Source of the DNA: Anaerolineales bacterium HSG25
GTDB lineage: Bacteria > Chloroflexota > Anaerolineae > 4572-78 > J111
Assembly: GCA_030377865.1 (NCBI GenBank)
Contig: JAUCGA010000001.1
Coordinates: forward strand, 62,001-126,000
DNA length: 64,000 bases
Reading direction: 5' to 3'
Part shown: piece by piece, positions 18,963-26,516 of the stretch
Layout of the letters: every line of letters begins with the position of its first letter
Numbering within the stretch: the stretch's first letter is position 1
Made by a program: the position numbers and the translations under genes
Notes under the pieces: model-generated
Database searches by the model: none
Told to the model about the DNA's origin: nothing
Seen by the model: only the letters and a program-made list of their open reading frames with translations

Positions 18963-20834
18963 ATGCTTCATACTAAAACTAAATATTGGCCGCAACTAAT
19001 TGTTGCCTTTTTTATATCTCTTTATATCGTTTGGTTCAGCTTCCTTTCCTTGCATCAGCATCAAGCCATGTTGACCGGCGGGCTTGATTTAGGGAACGTC
19101 AACCAATCCTTATGGAACAGTAGCCAAGGCCGTTTTTTGCAAATGACCACTATGGAAGGGCAATATTCGCGCTTGGGTCTGCACGCCGAGCCGATTCTTC
19201 TTTTACTTGTTCCCTTTTACTGGATTATCCCCGATCCCCGATTATTGCTGATTATCCAGACCGTTGTACTAGCTCTAGGGGCTTGGCCGGCTTATAAACT
19301 TGCGGTTTGGAAGCTGGAGTATCCGTTGGTAGGGGTTGTTATGGCTGTCGTTTATCTGTTCTCCCCGATTATCCAAGGGGCAAATTTGTTCCACTTCCAT
19401 GCTGTTACCTTTACCGCGACATTACTGCTATTTGCTGTTTACTATATGTTGAGGGGATATTTTTGGCGATTCGTTCTGTTTGCCATCTTAAGCGCGGCCT
19501 GCAAGGAGGAAATTCCGCTAATTATTTTGCTGATGGGGGGCTACATCTGGTTGTTTGACCATGATCGGCGCGGGTTAGGAGTCATGGTTGGGGCGCTGAT
19601 TTGGTTTTTAGTGGCTAATCTACTTATCATTCCGGCTCATAGTCCGATAGGTGAAAATATTCATTATGAGCGATACGCCAGCGTCGGCGGAGGTTTGAGT
19701 GGCATGATCAAAACAGCCTTGACCGACCCGCTACAAATTTGGCAGGTCGCGACCAAACCAGATAAAATCAACTATATTTTGCAACTGCTGTTTCCCGTTG
19801 GTTATTTGTCTCTGCTGGCTCCACAAATATTTTTACTCAGTGCGCCTTCCTTGGCCGTCAACATGCTCAGTGATTATGAACTGATGTATGCCGTCGATGA
19901 GCAACATTACTCCACGCCGATATGGCCGTTTATTTTTGCTTCAGCCATTGTCGGGATACGGGTTGCTCATAATCAACTCAAACGGGTGAGTCGAGTATCG
20001 CCCAAATTTTTATTGAGTATACTGGTCGGTTACGTGTTATTATTAAGTATGGCGAACCATGCCCTGCGGGGACGAACGCCGCTGTCAATCACGTTCAATC
20101 TACCAGAAATTACACCCCATCATCAATTAGCGCATCGCTTTTTAGACCAAATCCCACCCGAGGCGGTTGTTTCGGCTCAAAACCCTTATGTCGCCCATCT
20201 AAGTCAGCGACCCAGAGTTTACATCTTTCCTCGTTTAGACACCGATACCAAATGGCTTTTGCTTGATGTATCTGGCGAGGTTGCAATCTATCCCTTTGAA
20301 AACTGGCCCGATTATCAGCAGGCTGTATTACCCTTGTTCGAGCAAGCTGAGTTTGGGCTTATTGATGCCGCTGATGGCTATCTACTGTTTCAGCGAGGTG
20401 CATCACCACAACCGATTCCAGAACAGTTTTACAGTTTTGCCAAGGCTGACCATGTCCCAGTCGATTCGCAATACTCCGCTCAGTTGGGAGCTATGTCCCT
20501 GCTTGGCCTGAATACTACTTTATATGCAGATGAGAGCCTGATTGTCAAAACATGGTGGCAACGGAATGATGATTCGCTTCTCAATCCTGAAAATAATCAA
20601 CCCATGCTGACGCTTTTCGGAACGGATTGTCCGAATTCGTTTCCTCCTCTCACTCGCAAGTTACTGCTTGCTGGTTGGTATCCACCCCATAAGTGGCCGC
20701 TTGATCAACTCGTTCAAGACAGAACCATTTTTGAGTTACCGCCTCAAACTGATCTTGATTGTATCTCTTTGAAAATCAGTCTACCTGATGAGGATAAATC
20801 GGCTATTTATCGCATTACCACCAATGGTAAATGA
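18963..20834 (+). CDS. DUF2079 polytopic membrane protein
   Basis: A 623-residue protein with about nine membrane helices in the first 370 residues and a soluble C-terminal part. The signature GGLDLGNVNQSLWNS and LGLHAEPILLLLVPFYWI marks DUF2079, a family thought from its fold to be related to GT-C glycosyltransferases. It is divergent from the asnB operon, 90 bases away, and likely belongs to the same glycan locus. Its 3' end overlaps the convergent CAP-domain gene by 28 bases. Confidence 0.8.
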   Translation: MLHTKTKYWPQLIVAFFISLYIVWFSFLSLHQHQAMLTGGLDLGNVNQSLWNSSQGRFLQMTTMEGQYSRLGLHAEPILLLLVPFYWIIPDPRLLLIIQTVVLALGAWPAYKLAVWKLEYPLVGVVMAVVYLFSPIIQGANLFHFHAVTFTATLLLFAVYYMLRGYFWRFVLFAILSAACKEEIPLIILLMGGYIWLFDHDRRGLGVMVGALIWFLVANLLIIPAHSPIGENIHYERYASVGGGLSGMIKTALTDPLQIWQVATKPDKINYILQLLFPVGYLSLLAPQIFLLSAPSLAVNMLSDYELMYAVDEQHYSTPIWPFIFASAIVGIRVAHNQLKRVSRVSPKFLLSILVGYVLLLSMANHALRGRTPLSITFNLPEITPHHQLAHRFLDQIPPEAVVSAQNPYVAHLSQRPRVYIFPRLDTDTKWLLLDVSGEVAIYPFENWPDYQQAVLPLFEQAEFGLIDAADGYLLFQRGASPQPIPEQFYSFAKADHVPVDSQYSAQLGAMSLLGLNTTLYADESLIVKTWWQRNDDSLLNPENNQPMLTLFGTDCPNSFPPLTRKLLLAGWYPPHKWPLDQLVQDRTIFELPPQTDLDCISLKISLPDEDKSAIYRITTNGK

Positions 20835-21946
20835 ACCTGCTTTTGAGTTGCCATCGCGGGAGTTTCTGCTACCACAAATCGAGTAGCCACATAATCGGTT
20901 GAAACGCCAACTGTAAAAATTTGTGGGCTGATATTGCATCCCGTTTTTGTTAGTACCACCTGATGCTCTCCAATAGGCACTTCTTCAAATATGTAAACAC
21001 CGTTAGCATCAGTCGTTGTCTCGCCGACATCGGTCATCGAAACCAGCACCTCGCTAATTCCATCTCCCTGACTATCGGTGATTTGTCCCATAAAACTATA
21101 ATTCGTTGGCTCAGGTTCTACACCCCAGTCAGCACATGGATCAAACACATTCATGACGATCATCTCAGCAGTTGCCCAATCATGCCCGTTATAACTGTAT
21201 GGCCCTCGTGCTCGCCCAATTCCTAAAAATCCTTCCTCGCCGAGTTGACCATTGTTGTCGGTGTAACTGCTCCACAAAATAGCATGCCGATGTCCCCAAT
21301 CGCAACAATCTCCATCATCATACAGCCAGTAATAAATAGCTCGCTCAATGGGTAATGCCACCTCGTCACCGCTAGTCATAAATACGGCTAAATTCTCTGA
21401 CACTCCCAAAAAATCTTGACAACTGGCAATTTCTGATTGTGCTTTAAGCCGTTCCCACGGGTTTTGACCATTGGCCGTATGAGAAAAGGCGTTATTTGTC
21501 AGTAAGTATTCCGCATACGCCTGTGCCACTTGAGTCACATTCTCTTCAACACCTTGTAACATCATCAAACCCCGGTCTGCTCGTTCTTGGTTGATGAGCC
21601 ATAGCGCCTTTTCAGCATCACCCAAGCTATTCCATTCGGTGGGTAATTGTAACGTGGGAATATTCAGACCTAGTTGTTCATTTTCAGCCTGTCGAGCAGA
21701 GTTAAAGGCCTGCTCAATATCCGCAACCGTCGCCATACTGCCCGTCCAAGGGATGTTGTTGATGGGATCGGAGGGGTAGTTTTGGTTACGTTGTTTGGCC
21801 GTTGTGGCGCTTGTTGTGGTAGGGATAACCATAAAACTTTGCTCGGTGGAGGTATGTACCGGTGTTTGAGCCAATGTTGGTTGAACAAAGCTTTGAAAGA
21901 ATAAAATTAACATTAGTGTGGTTAATGACGTTTGTAACAGTTTCAT
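20807..21946 (-). CDS. Secreted CAP-domain protein with C-terminal carboxypeptidase-like domain
   Basis: The 379-residue protein has a signal peptide (about residues 1-27, ending near TLAQT). A CAP (SCP/PR-1) domain follows at about 105-275, with INQERADRGL, FSHTANGQNPWERLK and the paired histidines of DWGHRHAIL. Then comes a carboxypeptidase-regulatory-like beta domain (about 290-360). The C-terminus QVHLPLVVMR resembles the YLPLV tails common on exported Chloroflexota proteins. AGGAGG lies 6 bases before the ATG at 21946; a TTG further upstream would put that site inside the gene. Its role is unknown, perhaps cell-envelope interaction. Confidence 0.85.
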   Translation of the reverse strand: MKLLQTSLTTLMLILFFQSFVQPTLAQTPVHTSTEQSFMVIPTTTSATTAKQRNQNYPSDPINNIPWTGSMATVADIEQAFNSARQAENEQLGLNIPTLQLPTEWNSLGDAEKALWLINQERADRGLMMLQGVEENVTQVAQAYAEYLLTNNAFSHTANGQNPWERLKAQSEIASCQDFLGVSENLAVFMTSGDEVALPIERAIYYWLYDDGDCCDWGHRHAILWSSYTDNNGQLGEEGFLGIGRARGPYSYNGHDWATAEMIVMNVFDPCADWGVEPEPTNYSFMGQITDSQGDGISEVLVSMTDVGETTTDANGVYIFEEVPIGEHQVVLTKTGCNISPQIFTVGVSTDYVATRFVVAETPAMATQKQVHLPLVVMR

Positions 21947-22265
21947 AGGAAGCCTCCTCAATGAGGGTGATAATTAATTTTAGCTAAATGTATAGTTATA
22001 CTATACCATGATTTAGTCTTAACAAAATACCCACTTTAGACCCAAAACAAACCCAATTATTAAACTCTAAAAAAGTTCTATAGCCCTTGATAGATAAGGG
22101 TAAATTTGACAAAATAACTCTCTAAAAAACAATTGCTTAATTTTGAATTTATCTACCCCTAAACTATCATGGATTTAATGTTATGTCTATGATATTTAAG
22201 TGTGGTTTGTGTGCGAAATGTGCGCGCTACTTTTGTGGTTTCTCCTACATCTCCGTAATGACATC
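21947..22265. other. AT-rich intergenic region, nothing recognised
   Basis: About 320 bases. It must hold the promoter of the CAP-domain gene and probably that of the hemW operon, but no confident promoter, RNA or repeat was seen. Confidence 0.4.
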
Positions 22266-22406
22266 ATGTTTGCCCCGTATTTGGGGATATGGTACGATGT
22301 TGTTACTTTAACAGGTGGTGTTACATCATTGACTGATGGATATGCCACTCTGAGCGTCGACACGAACGAAGATGCAATTTTGTTGAAGCAAAGGTGCGTG
22401 CCATGA
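22266..22406 (+). CDS. Possible 46-residue protein coupled to the next gene
   Basis: The frame reads MFAPYLGIWYDVVTLTGGVT and on to LLKQRCVP. Its stop codon overlaps the ATG of the following gene (ATGA at 22403-22406), the arrangement usual for coupled genes. The ribosome binding site is weak and the frame stays open further upstream, so the start is uncertain and it may be a chance frame. Confidence 0.35.
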   Translation: MFAPYLGIWYDVVTLTGGVTSLTDGYATLSVDTNEDAILLKQRCVP

Positions 22407-23002
22407 CAGAATCTATCAAACAACTTTATGAGCGTTATATCAAAGATTTATCACCGTCTGATAAACAGCAATTGGTTGACCTAATTAACCAAGAACTATC
22501 TCCTTCAGGAAGTGGCCTTCCGATTAGTTTCCAAACTTCTCAAGGTCGAGCCGCCCTAAAACTGTTTCGGACTGCCTCCTCATACCGTGAGTTGGTTCAA
22601 GGAATTGCTCTGTTTCCCTTTTTAGTTGAGACCGACTTTTTGGCCGATTTAGAGCAGGTAATAACCTTTAATGCTCCAGAAACGGAACGGGATCAACTGT
22701 TAGAGCGGTTGATTTGGTTACGCCGGATCGCCAAAGTTTGCCGTGAACCAGAGCCGGAAGTGACTTTAGGTGATGATTCAGATGCCAGCCTGAACGATTA
22801 TCAAACCCAACTGATCGAATATAATCAGTTATTAAATCGGTTTGAGGAGCGATACGCCCTCAGTACCCTCACCTTTTATCAAAAATTTCAAGCTGGACAT
22901 TTGAACGAAATTGCCGATTTTATTGATTGGTCAAGTTTGTTTGAAATGCAACAGGGTCTGCTCGATAAAATTACCGAAAAACTAGAGATACTTGATTTAT
23001 GA
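22403..23002 (+). CDS. Conserved helical protein of unknown function, coupled to hemW
   Basis: A 199-residue, mostly helical, acidic soluble protein. The C-terminal part (FEERYALSTLTFYQKFQAGH, then IADFIDWSSLFEMQQ) resembles small helical proteins with an FxxG-(x)n-DFxxW pattern that are often found beside toxin or nuclease genes; function unknown. The ATG at 22403 has AGGTG upstream. Its TGA overlaps the hemW ATG (ATGA at 22999), so the two are translationally coupled. Confidence 0.7.
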   Translation: MTESIKQLYERYIKDLSPSDKQQLVDLINQELSPSGSGLPISFQTSQGRAALKLFRTASSYRELVQGIALFPFLVETDFLADLEQVITFNAPETERDQLLERLIWLRRIAKVCREPEPEVTLGDDSDASLNDYQTQLIEYNQLLNRFEERYALSTLTFYQKFQAGHLNEIADFIDWSSLFEMQQGLLDKITEKLEILDL

Positions 23003-24228
23003 CCGCGCTCGGTCTATACATTCATATCCCGTGGTGCCCGACTCGGTGCATTTATTGCGACTTTAACACCTACATTGAGGCCAACCAATCCCTCAAAGAG
23101 CGTTACCATGTCGCTCTACTCAAAGAGATTCGAGAAACCGGCATTGCCACCGGACACCCACCACTTAATACGATTTTTCTTGGTGGCGGAACCCCAACCA
23201 CGCTCAACCCGAACCAAATGTTAGAGATTATCGACACTGTCGCCGAATCATTCACGCTCCATGCCGAAGCTGAAATCACCACCGAATCGAATCCAGCTAC
23301 ATTATCCCTAGATTATTTACGAGCTATTCGACGTGGGGGCATCAATCGTCTGTCGATGGGTGTACAGAGTTTTCGGCAAGAAGAGTTGAGCCTGCTCAGT
23401 CGGTTGCATGACGTGCCAACCGTTCACCATGCCGTCGAGTGGGCACGTCAGGCCGAGTTCGATAATCTTAGCCTTGACCTGATATTTAATTTGCCCTATC
23501 AAACTCTGTCCCAATGGGAATATAATCTGCAACAGGCCATTAATCTCAATCCCGATCATCTCTCAATCTACTCCCTAATTCTGGAAGCCGGTACCCCCAT
23601 GCAACGCCAAGTCACCCAAGGCCAGCTTCCTCAACCCGATGATGATGTGAGTGCCGACATGTACGAAGCAACCATGACCATGCTCGCCGAATCCGGATTC
23701 GAGCAGTACGAAATCTCAAACTGGGCCAAACGAGATATTGGGAACGCAAGCTTCCAGCCTGCATCCGTCCGTCGGACAGAGGTTTCGACCCCCAAACTCG
23801 CCTCAGCCCACAATCTGATATACTGGCGCAACCAATCATACTTGGGGTTAGGTGCAGGTGCGTTTGGAACCTATAATCAGGTTCGGCGAGCCAACCTCAA
23901 ACGCCCCCATGATTACATCAAACGGATTGAAACCGGCACAGGGTTAGGCATGGCTCAAGATGAAAAAACTGTCGAAGCGATTGACCGACCAACCGCGATG
24001 ATGGAGCATATCATGCTTGGTCTGCGTTTAACCAAAGAAGGAGTCAGCGCCACCGAGTTTGAAACCCGCTTTGAGGTGAATCTGGCCGACCATTACCAAA
24101 CCGCCATCGACTATGGTCGCTCCAACGGTTTGTTAGAGTGGATTGAGGCAGGTGACGATCAGCGTCTCCGTCTGACCCCATCCGGTTATTTGCTGGCGAA
24201 TCGGGTGATCGTTCAGTTTATAGAATAA
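22999..24228 (+). CDS. hemW: Radical SAM heme chaperone HemW
   Basis: A 409-residue member of the coproporphyrinogen oxidase-like group. The iron-sulfur motif C-x3-C-x2-C is at Cys13, Cys17 and Cys20 and lacks the fourth cysteine pattern that defines HemN, which fits HemW, a heme-trafficking chaperone. GGGTPTTL, STESNP and the C-terminal HemN_C winged helix are present. Compared with relatives, about 20 residues are inserted between EISNWAKRD and SAHNLIYW (bases 23741-23808). The insert contains a palindrome-like GCAAGCTTCCAGCCTGC and keeps the frame. It lies in a surface-loop position, so function may be retained. Confidence 0.9.
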   Translation: MTALGLYIHIPWCPTRCIYCDFNTYIEANQSLKERYHVALLKEIRETGIATGHPPLNTIFLGGGTPTTLNPNQMLEIIDTVAESFTLHAEAEITTESNPATLSLDYLRAIRRGGINRLSMGVQSFRQEELSLLSRLHDVPTVHHAVEWARQAEFDNLSLDLIFNLPYQTLSQWEYNLQQAINLNPDHLSIYSLILEAGTPMQRQVTQGQLPQPDDDVSADMYEATMTMLAESGFEQYEISNWAKRDIGNASFQPASVRRTEVSTPKLASAHNLIYWRNQSYLGLGAGAFGTYNQVRRANLKRPHDYIKRIETGTGLGMAQDEKTVEAIDRPTAMMEHIMLGLRLTKEGVSATEFETRFEVNLADHYQTAIDYGRSNGLLEWIEAGDDQRLRLTPSGYLLANRVIVQFIE

Positions 24229-24267
24229 ATAAAAACATATTTTTGAGAAAATATTCAAGAGGATACT

Positions 24268-25122
24268 ATGGAAATTCAAGAGATAATAGATAAACTCCAA
24301 ATTAATACGAGAAAATTTCCCCGTGAGGCTCTCAAACAAGCTGTCTTAAATCAAGAGACGATAACACCAAAACTATTAGAGATAATAGAACGTGATGCAG
24401 AAAATATAGAGGAAATATATGAGCGAGAGAAATATATAGCTCACATTTATACCATGTATCTTTTGGCCCAGTTCCGAGAAAAGAAGGCATACCCAGTAAT
24501 TATTAAGTTCTTCTCAGTTCCAGGTGAAATGCCTATGAAGGTTGCAGGCGGTGTTATTACTGAGGATTTGGGTCGTATCTTGGCTTCGGTTTCTCATGGT
24601 GATACCAGCCTTATAAAGTCATTGATAGAAAACGCAGATCTTAATGAATATATAAGATCTGCCGGACTAACAGCCTTATTGACACTTGTTGCTCAAGGAC
24701 AGCTTTTACGCGATGATTTAGTCGAATACCTTACCTTTCTTTTTAGAGGAAATTTGTATCCAGACAATGATTATATATGGACATCCCTTGTGACTGCGGC
24801 GGTTAGGTTATATCCACAAGAACTGTATGAGGATATTAAACGGCTTTATGAGGAGGGGTTAGTGGAGGGCTTTTTTGTAGGATTTGGAGATGTGCAAAGG
24901 AGTATAGATCAGGGAAAGAAGAAAACTTTAAGGGAGTTAAAAAATAGCCAGAGGCATGCTTTTATTGGGGATACTATCAGCGAAATGGAATGGTGGGCCT
25001 GTTTTGACAAACCTAAAGGACGAACTGTCAACCCGTTAAAGTCTCCTAAAATCGGAAGAAACCAGCCTTGCACTTGTGGAAGTGGTAAAAAATACAAAAG
25101 ATGTTGTGGGAAAAAATATTAA
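24268..25122 (+). CDS. DUF1186 family protein with C-terminal SEC-C zinc motif
   Basis: A 284-residue protein. Residues about 1-230 form helical HEAT-like repeats of the DUF1186 type ([20 protein letters not shown], then [20 protein letters not shown]). The end [20 protein letters not shown] is a SEC-C motif that binds zinc, as at the SecA C-terminus. A targeting or scaffolding role is likely but unproven. AGAGGAT precedes the ATG. Its base composition is more AT-rich than hemW and the zincin gene on either side, which hints at separate acquisition. Confidence 0.82.
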   Translation: MEIQEIIDKLQINTRKFPREALKQAVLNQETITPKLLEIIERDAENIEEIYEREKYIAHIYTMYLLAQFREKKAYPVIIKFFSVPGEMPMKVAGGVITEDLGRILASVSHGDTSLIKSLIENADLNEYIRSAGLTALLTLVAQGQLLRDDLVEYLTFLFRGNLYPDNDYIWTSLVTAAVRLYPQELYEDIKRLYEEGLVEGFFVGFGDVQRSIDQGKKKTLRELKNSQRHAFIGDTISEMEWWACFDKPKGRTVNPLKSPKIGRNQPCTCGSGKKYKRCCGKKY

Positions 25123-25161
25123 AAAATCGGCCTTAGTCATCGTTTAGGCCGCTACAAAATC

Positions 25162-25557
25162 ATGAACAATCCAACCGTTAATCCTAAATTTACCCCCGCC
25201 GAGTTTGAACAACTGGTCGTGGAGGCCCTCGATGCCCTGCCCGACTTTTTCAAACAGAAGCTACAAAATATCGAGGTCGTGGTCGCCGACTGGCCGACCG
25301 AGGCCGAAAAACGAGCCGTGAATCTGCAACCGGGTGGCCTGTTACTCGGTTTATATCAAGGTGTACCACAAACGCGGCGTACCTCCCATTATAGTCTGGT
25401 TCCGCCCGATAAAATCACCATCTACCGCCTCCCCATCGAGATGGTCTGCCGTACCCCAAAGCGAGTCCGCGCTCAGGTGCAACGTACGGTCAAGCATGAA
25501 CTCGCTCACCATTTTGGCATCAGCGATGATCGTCTAAGAGAGTTGGGTGCGTATTAA
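25162..25557 (+). CDS. Minimal zincin-like metallopeptidase (DUF1025 type)
   Basis: A 131-residue protein with the zinc motif HELAHHFG near its C-terminus followed by ISDDRLRELGAY, the typical end of this single-domain metallopeptidase family. LPDFFKQKLQNIEVVVADWP is the family's N-terminal signature. Substrates are unknown. It precedes the DUF5678 and aspartyl-protease pair and could be in one transcript with them. Confidence 0.87.
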   Translation: MNNPTVNPKFTPAEFEQLVVEALDALPDFFKQKLQNIEVVVADWPTEAEKRAVNLQPGGLLLGLYQGVPQTRRTSHYSLVPPDKITIYRLPIEMVCRTPKRVRAQVQRTVKHELAHHFGISDDRLRELGAY

Positions 25558-25569
25558 TAGGAAGAGCGT

Positions 25570-25941
25570 ATGTCAACCATAACCTTATCATCAGAAACCA
25601 TGCAAGAACTGACATTTGTCGCCCAAACACAAGCAACCTCGGCGGATGATTTGGCCGAAAAAGCAGTGCAACAGTTTTTGCGACAACTTGAGCGTGAGAA
25701 GATAAAAAGAGAGGTAAAAACCTTTCAACAGAGGCATGACGAACTAGTTGAACGCTATTTAGGGCAATATATAGCCATGCATGTCGGTAAGGTGGTTGAC
25801 CATGATGCCGATTTTCAGGTCGTCCACCAGCGAATTCGGCAACGGTTTGGCCGTCAAGCCATCCTTATTCGCCAAGTGACCGAATCTCCCGAACGGGTGT
25901 TGACCATGCGTAGTCCTCGAATGGAGCGTTCTTTACCATGA
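25570..25941 (+). CDS. DUF5678-like protein with antitoxin-like N-terminus
   Basis: A 123-residue protein. Residues 1-45 (MSTITLSSETMQELTFVAQT onward) resemble a ribbon-helix-helix antitoxin segment. Residues 60-105 (RYLGQYIAMHVGKVVDHDAD) match DUF5678, a small beta/alpha domain. The stop codon overlaps the ATG of the broken aspartyl-protease gene (ATGA at 25938). This domain is often next to small aspartyl proteases, so the pair probably forms a functional unit of unknown purpose. Confidence 0.72.
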   Translation: MSTITLSSETMQELTFVAQTQATSADDLAEKAVQQFLRQLEREKIKREVKTFQQRHDELVERYLGQYIAMHVGKVVDHDADFQVVHQRIRQRFGRQAILIRQVTESPERVLTMRSPRMERSLP

Positions 25942-26486
25942 CATACCCCTATTCTCACAACTATTACCCGGCTATGCCTACCTTGGATTTGGCTTGGCTA
26001 TCCAAGTGAGAGTTTTTCGCGAGGGCCGTTGCCTGCCATTATCGACACTGGAGCCGATAGCACACTCGTGCCAGATAATTTGCTTGATGAAATCGGTGCG
26101 CCGTTTAGTGATGAAGCCCGCTTACGTAGTCATTGGGGCGAATGGCGAACCGTTTCGTTATTTGTTGTTGATATTGGTATCGATAAGTTACGATTACCAG
26201 CCAAGAGTTTGTCGTTTCATTCATGACCTGATATATTGATAAAATCAAAAGCATTTTTTGATAGGATTAACGGGATTAACAGGATTTTTTTACTTGTAAT
26301 CCTGTCAATCCCGTTAATCCTGTCAGATATTGTTTTAGTCATGTTGAAATGATAAACTTCTGACCAGCTATTGAAGTGGTCGGGGATGATGAAGGAGATG
26401 AGATTATCATCGGACGAGATGTGCTCAATCGGCTCAAGGTGTTGTTGGATGGGCCTACTCAGCAAGTTAAAATAGTGAGTGGATAA
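25938..26486 (+). pseudogene. Retroviral-type aspartyl protease, disrupted by a family A element
   Basis: The ATG at 25938 gives MTYPYSHNYYPAMPTLDL and then a +1 shift is needed near 25990 to reach GYPSESFSRGPLPAIIDTGA, with the catalytic DTGA motif and then DSTLVPDNLLDEIGAPF. At 26202 a 161-bp family A element interrupts the gene. After it the same frame continues AIEVVGDDEGDEIIIGRDVL and NRLKVLLDGP to a stop at 26484-26486. Removing the element and one copy of the ACCAGC duplication gives RLPAIEVVGDDEGDE without a break. Two lesions therefore inactivate a gene of about 150 codons, unless the first is a sequencing error. Confidence 0.88.
26202..26362 (+). mobile_element. Family A MITE, ACCAGC target duplication
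   Basis: 161 bp, starting CAAGAGTTTGTCGTTTCATT and ending GATAAACTTCTG. The ends are imperfect inverted repeats of about 25 bp. The ACCAGC duplication lies at 26196-26201 and 26363-26368. The core is a palindrome of CAGGATTAA-like units; a G in the left arm (AACGGGATT) is matched by AATCCCGTT on the right, so the hairpin is conserved. No coding sequence. Confidence 0.92.
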
Positions 26487-26516
26487 AGTAAGTCGTTAAA
26501 AATTTAGGAGTTTTTC

